A stretch of DNA of 64,000 nucleotides from Onchidella celtica. Its lineage: Eukaryota > Mollusca > Gastropoda > Systellommatophora > Onchidiidae. Location: assembly GCA_963931925.1 (NCBI GenBank), contig OZ007579.1:47722271-47786270 (forward strand), given 5' to 3'. Made by a program: the position numbers and the translations under genes. Each line of letters opens with the position of its first letter. Position 1 is the stretch's first letter. A model generated the notes under the pieces. It did not search any database and was not told the origin of the DNA. It saw only the letters and a program-made list of their open reading frames with translations. Below are positions 56,551 through 64,000 of this stretch, piece by piece.

Positions 56551-56703
56551 AAAAAAAACAAGTCAAGACCACAGTTTATTTCAGCCTGTTCTTCATCACT
56601 GTCATCAGATATCATAAATTATTAATACAAACATGAACACATTCTTGACACCAACAAGTCATAATGCAATTTAGAGCAAATAATAATAACAGTTTATTTC
56701 AGC

Positions 56704-58965
56704 CTTAGTTTACTTTGGTGTACATACATCCTATAAATCATGATACATTTTAGAAGGAACAAACATGCATTAAAATGCATTGATATACAAAAGAGTTGAG
56801 TATCCATTCAAACTGACATGATTAGGCTTCAGCATTAATTTCACTCGTGTGTGTTGATGATATTATTATTATTATTATTATTTTGATAGTGGTTGGCCAT
56901 GATTAAAACATGCATTGTATTTTTTGTTACAATGATGTAGAGAGAAATGGCCAGAAAAGAACACACAGAAAAAAAAATAAAAACATAATGATAATCCAAC
57001 TGACAGATAATGCAATTCCATCATTCAGCAGACATAAAACTAAATAGGCACTAAATGTTTGCGACTGATGAACTCCACCTGCCCAGATCCACTTGAAAGG
57101 TTACAGAATGCTAACCATTAATAATGATAACAATATGAACACGAAATCATGTTATTTACTCTTGAAAATATAGAGAAATATCAATATCAGAATCATCATC
57201 ATCATCTTGGAAATTGCAAAGATATGAGAGGATGTGTAAAAATGGCAGCGTATGCCTACAAATCATTCTAGAATTTACAAGCAGCAATGTATGTGTATCA
57301 ACTATATATAAAAAAAAACGTGTTAAATCTTTTCAAATATTCAAGTAAAATTGGACCGAAAGCTTTAGTGAAATAGCCTTGACAGTTGTGTAGGCCGACA
57401 GAGTAAGTCCACTGAGACAAAAGGAGTGCCTTGTAAAAGGTAATTAGATCTACAGCATGTTGAGGCAAAATTCAATGGATCATGTTACATTAACAGTATT
57501 TCTTGTTAGTGAGTATCATTCTTTGATAGGTTATTTGTTGAAAGATATACATTTCATGTATATTACGCTTCAAGACACTGGATTAGTTTGCAAGGCTTTT
57601 GAAAGATTGAACCTATGTATTATAGTGAATAAGGGTATGTCACTCGCGAGGGAAATAATAATAATATAAAAAAAAGACCTTGTCCGTCTTTACCTTCCTA
57701 AGCTTAACACGTCCCTTGCCAAGGGATTTAACAACTGTGTATTTGTACACAAAAAAATATTTAAAATGACTTCATTGTTATGAGTCCGTTAATTATTTCA
57801 TCCATTGGGACTAAGTGTATGTCAGTGCCAAACAAACAGTACCGTGCAGATTTTACTCAATGGCAACCAACTACAGAAACAACTACAACATGCCAACGAA
57901 CATGAGTGAAACTAAGCCAGTGCCTTAAACCATGAGCTACATAAAATGTATACATTTCTACAAATACGCTATCAAAGAATTTACTAACAAGACATGTTCA
58001 TGCAACATGATCCATCGAATTTTTGCCATAACATACTGTAATTACTTTCTGCAGTGCACTGTTGTCTCAGTGGATTTAATCTGACATTTTTACATGACTA
58101 TCAAAGCTACTTCGCTAAAGCTTTCAGTCCAGTTCTACTTGAATAGTTGAAAAGATTTAACACATTTCCTTTTACATGTACTTGGTACATACACACATAT
58201 ATTATTGCTGCTTATAGATTCTAGAATGATGTGTAGGTCATTTTATATTCCCTCTTATCTTTGTATTATTTAAAGATGATGGATTGTTCTGATATTGATT
58301 ATATTCTCTTTATTTTCAAGAGTAAATAAGATGATTTGGTGAACTTATTGTTATTATTGTATATTACTGGTTAGCTTTCTGTAACGTTTCAAGTGGATCT
58401 GGACAGGTTAAATTCATCATGTGAAACAATTTTAGTATGTATTTAGTTTTGTGTGAAGTATTTAATGTCTGCTGGATGATGGAATTTCACCATCTGCCAG
58501 TTCAGTTGTTAAAATGTTGTAGTTGTCTTTTTCTCTATGTACTCTTTCCTGGCCTTTCTCTCTGCATCAGTGTAACTTTGTATGTAGATCTAATTGTTCC
58601 GACATATCAAGCACATTTCTGATTTTCAAAAATTAAAATAAGATTCAGATAACTTTACACTTATGAGTCTCATAATTAGTTCATACCTTGCCACTAAGTA
58701 TATGTTAGTGGTGCCAAACAAAAAAAAATACAATACATGTTTAACTCATATACAACTAATTATTTAAAAAAAACCAAAACAATAATAATACCAACGGACA
58801 CAAGTAAAATTAGTGTTAAAGTTTAATCATATCAGTTTCAATGGATTTTCAATCCTTTTGTATATCAATGCTTTTTAAGCATGTTTATTTCCTTTTAAAT
58901 GTATCATAATTTACAAGAGTCAAACATGTATGCTTTAATATGATATCTGATGACAGTGATAATGG
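56704..58965 (+). repeat. 2.3-kb palindromic unit A
   Basis: An imperfect palindrome centred near 57745: left arm ~56740-57600, right arm ~57895-58960. For example, ggatcatgttacattaac (57477) opposes the complement of caacatgatccatcg (58001), and agatccacttgaaaggttac (57086) opposes gtaacgtttcaagtggatct (58381). The loop includes ttgtccgtctttaccttcct. Short open frames inside are not conserved between arms and I do not call genes. Confidence 0.8.
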
Positions 58966-59024
58966 ACAATTCAAACTAAAGTTGAAATAAACTGCGGTCT
59001 TGACTTGTTTTAAAAAAAAAGTAG

Positions 59025-59228
59025 GGGAAATAATCTGGACTGGGGGGGGTATAGTCTGGCCTAGCCCAAATTAAACCCCGGGGTATAAACTGGCCTAGCC
59101 CAGAATATACCCCGGGGGATATTCTGGGCTAGGCCAGTTTAACCCCGGGTACAGTCTGGCGGGGGTATAATCTAGGCCAGTTTAACCCCGGGTATAGTCT
59201 GGCGGGGGTATATTTCCCCCCCCCCCCA
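59025..59228. repeat. Hairpin minisatellite (hinge) between units A and B
   Basis: Same words: tagtctggcctagcccaaa, ggggtataaactggcctagc, gggctaggccagtttaaccc, with two extra taaccccgggta(c/t)agtctggc units and a C run at 59216-59227. Palindromic centre near 59113. Confidence 0.85.
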
Positions 59229-61620
59229 ACCACAATTTATTTCAGCCTGTTCTTCATCACTGTCATCAGATATCATATTAATACACACATGAACACATTC
59301 TTGACACCAACAAGTCATAATACAATTTAGAATAAATAATAATAACAGTTTATTTGAGCCTTAGTTTAAATTGGTGTACATACATACATTCTCGACTTCT
59401 GTAAATCATGATACATTTTAGAAGAAACAAACATGCATTAAAATGCATTGATATACAAAAGGGTGGAGTATCCATTCAAACTGAGTTTCACTCGTGTATG
59501 TTGATGATATTATTATTATTATTATTACTTTGATAATTGGTTGGCCATGAGTAAAACATGCGTTGTATTTTTTGTTACAGTGATGCAGAGAGAAAAGGCC
59601 AGAAAAGAACAAACATGGAAAAAAAAATAAAAACATAATAATAACCCAACTGACTAATGGTGTAATTCCATCATCCAGCAGAGATCAAACTAAATAGGCA
59701 CTACATTTTTTCGACTGATGAACTCCATCTGTCTAGATCCTCTTGAAAAGTTACAGAATGCTAACCAGTAATATACAATAATAACAATAAGAACACGAAA
59801 TCATCTTATTTACTCTTGAAAATATAGAGAAATATCAATATCAGAATCATCATCATCGTGGAAATTACAAAGATATGAGTGTAAGAATGGCCGTGTAGGC
59901 CTACAAATCATTCTAGAATTTATAAGCAGCAATATATGTGTATCAACTAATTACGTGTTAAATCTTTTCAAATATTCAATTAAAACTGAACAGAAAGCTG
60001 TATGTAGTGAAATAGCCTTGACAGTTGTGTAGACCGACAAAGTAAGTCCCCTGAGACAAAAGTAGTGCATTTTAAAAGTTAATTAGATCTATAGCATGTT
60101 GAGGCCAAATTCGATGGACTATGTTGCATTAACAGTATTTCTTGTTAGTGATTATTATTCTTTGATTGGTTATTTGTAGAAAGACATACATTTCATGTAC
60201 ATTATGCTTTAAGACACTGGATTAGTTTGCAAGGCTTTTGAAAGATTGAACCTTTGTGGTATAGTGAATTAGGGTATGTCACTCGCGAGTGAAAAAAAAA
60301 AAAAAAAGACCTTGTCCGTCTTTACCTTCCTAAGCTTTGACACTCCCTTGCCAGGGGATTTAACAACTGTGTATTTGTACACAAAAAATCATTAAAATGA
60401 CTTCATTTTTATGAGTCCGTTAATTATTAATTTCATCCATTGCGACTAAATGTGTGTCAGTGCCAAACAAACAATACAGTGCAAATTTTACTCATGGGCA
60501 ACCAACTACAAAAACATCTACAACATGTCAACGAACGTGAGTGAAACTAATCCAGTGCCTTAAACCATGAGCTACATAAAATGTATACATTTCTTTCTAC
60601 AAATAAGCTATCAAAGAATTTACTAACAAGAAATGTTCACGCAACATGATCCATCGAATTTTTGACAAAAACACACTGTAATTACTTTCTACAATGCGCT
60701 GTTGTCTCAGTGGATTTAATCTGTCAGTTTACACGACTATCAACGCTACTTCAATAAAGCTTTCTGTCCAGTTCTACTCGAATAGTTGAAAAGATTTAAC
60801 ACATTTTTTTTTACATGTACTTGGTACAGACATATATTATTGCTGCTTATAGATTCTAGAATGATGTGTAGGTCATTTTTATATTCCCTCTTATCTTTGT
60901 AATATTCCCAGATGATGATGATTCTGATATAGATTACAATCTCTTTATTTTCAAGAGTAAATAAGATGATTTGGTGTTCTTATTGTTATCATTGTATATT
61001 ACTGGTTAGCATTCTGTAACGTTTCAAGTGGATCTGGACAGGTTAAGTCCATTATATCAAACAACTTTAGTATTTTGTGTGAAGTATTTAATGTCTGCTG
61101 GATGATGGAATTTCACCATCTGCCAGTTCGGTTATTAAAATGTTGTTGTTTTTTTCTCTATGTGTTCTTTCCCGGCCTTTTCTCTCTACATCAGTGTAAC
61201 TTTGTATGTAGATCTAAATGTTCTGACATATCAAACACATTTCTGATTTTCAAAAATTAAAATAAGATTCAGATGACTTTTCACTTATGAGTCTTATAAT
61301 TAGTTCATGCCTTGCCACTAAGTTTTTGTCAGTGGTGCCAAACAAAACAATACAATACATGTTTAACTCATGGACAACTAATTATAAAAAACCAAAACAA
61401 TAACAATACCAAATGAAACAAGTAAAATTAGTGCTAAAGTTTAATCATATCAATTTGAATAGATTTTCAGTCCTTTTGTACATCAATGCTTTTTAAGCAT
61501 GTTTATTTCTTTTTAAATGTATCATAATTTACAAGAGTCAAAAATGTATGATTCAATATGATACCTGATGACAGCGATAATGGACAATTCAAACTAAAGT
61601 TGAAATAAACTGCGGTCTTG
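59229..61620 (+). repeat. 2.4-kb palindromic unit B
   Basis: Same orientation and order as unit A with more divergence (for example ccaaattcgatggactatgt against A caaaattcaatggatcatgt). It is also internally palindromic. Confidence 0.8.
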
Positions 61621-61635
61621 ACTTGTTTTTAAAAA

Positions 61636-61745
61636 AAAGTAGGAGGTATAATCTGGACTGGAAGGGGGGGGGGTATAGTCTGGCCTAGCCCAAAGTATAC
61701 CCCGATGTATAAACTGGTCCAGATTATACTCCCTACTTTTTTTTA
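61636..61745. repeat. Short hinge block between units B and C
   Basis: A shortened version: agtaggaggtataatctgga, a G run, tatagtctggcctagcccaa, then at once the reversed end tccagattatactccctact. The flanking sequence turns from direct to reverse complement at about 61690, so this is a head-to-head junction. Confidence 0.8.
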
Positions 61746-61759
61746 AAAACAAGTCAAGA

Positions 61760-64000
61760 CCGCAGTTTATTTCAACTTTAGTTTGAATTGTCCATTATCA
61801 CTGTCATCAGATATCATATTGAATCATACATTTTTGACTCTTGTAAATTATGATACATTTAAAAGGAAATAAACATGCTTAAAAAGCATTGATATACAAA
61901 AGGATTGAAAATCCATTGAAACTGATGTGATTAAACTTTCACACTAATTTTACTTGTGTCCGTTGGTATTATTATTGTTTTGGTTTTTTTATAATTAGTT
62001 GTCCATGAGTTAAACATGTATTGTAATCTTTTTGTTTGGCACCACTAACATATACTTAGTGGCAAGGTATGAACTAATTATAATACTCGTAAGTGTAAAG
62101 TTATCTGAATCTTATTTTAATGTTTGAAAATCAGAAATGTGCTTGATATGTAGGAACAATTAGATCTACATACAAAGTTACACTGATGCAGAGAGAAAGG
62201 CCAGGAAAGAATACATAGAGAAAAAAAGAACAAAAACATTTTAACAACTGAACTGGCTGATAGTGAAATTCCATCATCTAGCAGATGTAAAATACTTCAT
62301 ACAAAACTAAATACATACATGTACTAAAATTGTTTCACATGATGAATTTAACCTGTCCAGATCCACTTGAAACGTTACAGAAAGCTAACCAGTAATATAC
62401 AATAATAACAATAAGAACACCAAATCATCTTATTTACTCTTGAAAATAAAGAGAATATAATCAATATCAGAATCACCATCATCTTGGAATAATACAAAGA
62501 TAAGAGGGAATATAAAAATGACCTACACATCATTCTAGAATCTATAAGCAGCAATAATATATGTGTGTATGTACCAAGTACATGTAAAAAAAATGTTTTA
62601 AATCTTTTCAACTATTCAAGTAGAACTGGACTGAAAGCTTTAGCAAAGTAGCTTTTATAGTCGTGTAAAATGACAGATTAAATCCACTGAGACAACAGTG
62701 CATTGCAGAAAGTAATTACAGTATGTTATGGCAAAAATTCGATGGATCATGTTGCATGAACATGTCTTGTTAGTAAATTCTTTGATAGCGTATTTGTAGA
62801 ACTGTATACATTTTATGTAGCTCATGGTTTAAGGCACTGGATTAGTTTCACTCACGTTCGTTGGCATGTTGTAGTTGTTTCTGTAGTTGGTTGCCATTGA
62901 ATAAAATTTGCACGGTACTGTTTGTTTGGCACTGACATACACTTAGTCCCAATGGATGAAATAATTAACCGACTCACAAAAATGAAGTCATTTTAAATAT
63001 TTTTTTGTGTACAAATACACAGTTGTTAAATCCCTTGGCAAGGGACGTGTTAAGCTTAGGAAGGTAAAGACGGACAAGGTCTATTTTTTTAAAATTATTA
63101 TTTCCCTCGCGAGTGACATACCCTTATTCACTATAATACATAGGTTCAATCTTTCAAAAGCCTTGCAAACTAATCCAGTGTCTTGAAGCGTAATGTACAT
63201 GAAATGTATATCTTTTAACAAATAACCTATCAAAGAATGATACTCACTAACAAGAAATACTGTTAATGTAACATGATCCATTGAATTTTGCCTCAACATT
63301 CTATAGATCTAATTACCTTTTACAATGCACTACTTTTGTCTCAGTGGACTTACTCTGTCGGCCTACACAACTGTCAAGGCTATTTCACTTAAGCTTTCTC
63401 TCCAGTTTTACTTGAATATTTGAAAAGATTTAACACGTTTTTTATATATAGTTGATACACATGCAGGGCTGCTTATAAATTCTAGAATGATTTGTAGGCA
63501 TACGCTGCCATTTTTACACTCCCTCTCATATCTTTGCAGTTTCCAAGATGATGATAGTGATTCTGATATTGATATTTCTCTATATTTTCAAGAGTAAATA
63601 ACATGATTTCCTGTTCTTATTGTTATCATTATTACTGGTTAGCATTCTGTAACCTTTCAAGTGGATCTGGACAGGTGTAGTTCATCAGTCGCAAACATTT
63701 AGTGCCTATTTAGTTTTATGTCTGCTGGATGATGGAATTGCACTATCTGTCAGTCGGATTATCATTATGTTTTTATTATTTTTTTCTGTGTGTTCTTTAC
63801 TGGCCTTTTCTCTCTACATCATTGTAACAAAAAATACAAGGCATGTTTTACTCATGGCCAACCAACTATCAAAATAATAATAATAATAATATCATCAACA
63901 CACACGAGTGAAATTAATGCTGAAGTCTGATCATGTCAGTTTGAATGGATACTCAACTCTTTTGTATATCAATGCGTTTTAATGCATGTTTTTTCCTTCT
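61760..64000 (-). repeat. 2.3-kb palindromic unit C, inverted, runs off window
   Basis: Reverse complement of unit A; mirror coordinates sum to about 120756. By eye it is closer to A than B is. The window ends before its far end, which corresponds to ~56756 in unit A. Confidence 0.8.

Larger units (their letters stand above)
48130..56702 (-). repeat. Right arm of 18-kb palindrome
   Basis: Mirror of the left arm. The inner edge is agtcgtctggacgcctcagt (48133); the corresponding left edge is in the same gypsy codons at ~47230. The outer edge is taacagtttatttcag (to 56702), where the match to the left arm stops. On this side the sequence runs straight into another repeat unit, whereas on the left it abuts single-copy DNA. 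Confidence 0.95.

Noticed and set aside
57457-57669. 70-codon frame repeated at 63299-63081
   Set aside because: Shared only because units A and C are inverted copies; unit B does not keep the frame and no domain is seen.

Overview
The window looks like nuclear DNA of a lophotrochozoan animal, most likely a mollusc. It has sparse multi-exon genes with GT-AG introns, very dense interspersed repeats, frequent acatgtacatg-type words, many G or C homopolymers, and RTE, Ty3, hAT-like and tyrosine-recombinase elements. No bacterial features, intact rRNA or functional tRNA were seen. The mollusc call is inference; eukaryotic animal is firm.

Region 1-6.6 kb is repeat-rich upstream DNA: a tRNA-derived SINE head, an 80-bp tandem array, a large foldback element and small MITEs. 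At 6.6-12.7 kb on the + strand lies a complete six-exon gene for a Mos-type serine/threonine kinase (501 residues). Its introns hold MITEs, and a duplicated ~240-bp sequence occurs in introns 3 and 4. A minisatellite of about 13 units of ~70 bp begins exactly at the mos stop codon. Region 13.7-21 kb holds no recognised gene; it has a decayed LINE (minus strand) split by another element, a small hAT-like MITE and a TGGA-type repeat.

At 21.1-23.5 kb (minus strand) a small three-exon gene encodes a stand-alone Smr-domain protein. At 24.7-29.8 kb two oppositely oriented MITEs flank a near-intact RTE-clade LINE with an uninterrupted endonuclease plus reverse transcriptase frame and a plausible target-site duplication. 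Region 30-38.6 kb holds a GGGTC-rich repeat cluster, a hAT-like element with a perfect 8-bp duplication, a tRNA-Asp-like SINE head, a decayed tyrosine recombinase, foldback elements, and an AT-rich gene of unknown function (minus strand) with a splice acceptor and a poly(A) signal.

The dominant structure is an ~18-kb inverted repeat, 38.58-56.70 kb: two ~8.6-kb arms, almost identical to each other, around a ~0.9-kb spacer that is part of a Ty3/gypsy pol gene. Each arm carries the same hAT-like element, CpG-rich exon candidate, 40-bp tandem array, LINE tail and gypsy fragment in mirror order. The outer ends of the arms consist of a hairpin-rich minisatellite. The same minisatellite separates three ~2.3-kb units at 56.7-64 kb, each of which is itself an imperfect palindrome. 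Palindromes are therefore nested at three scales and share one boundary sequence. This is the most unusual feature of the window; it could be genuine biology or partly an assembly or long-read foldback artefact.
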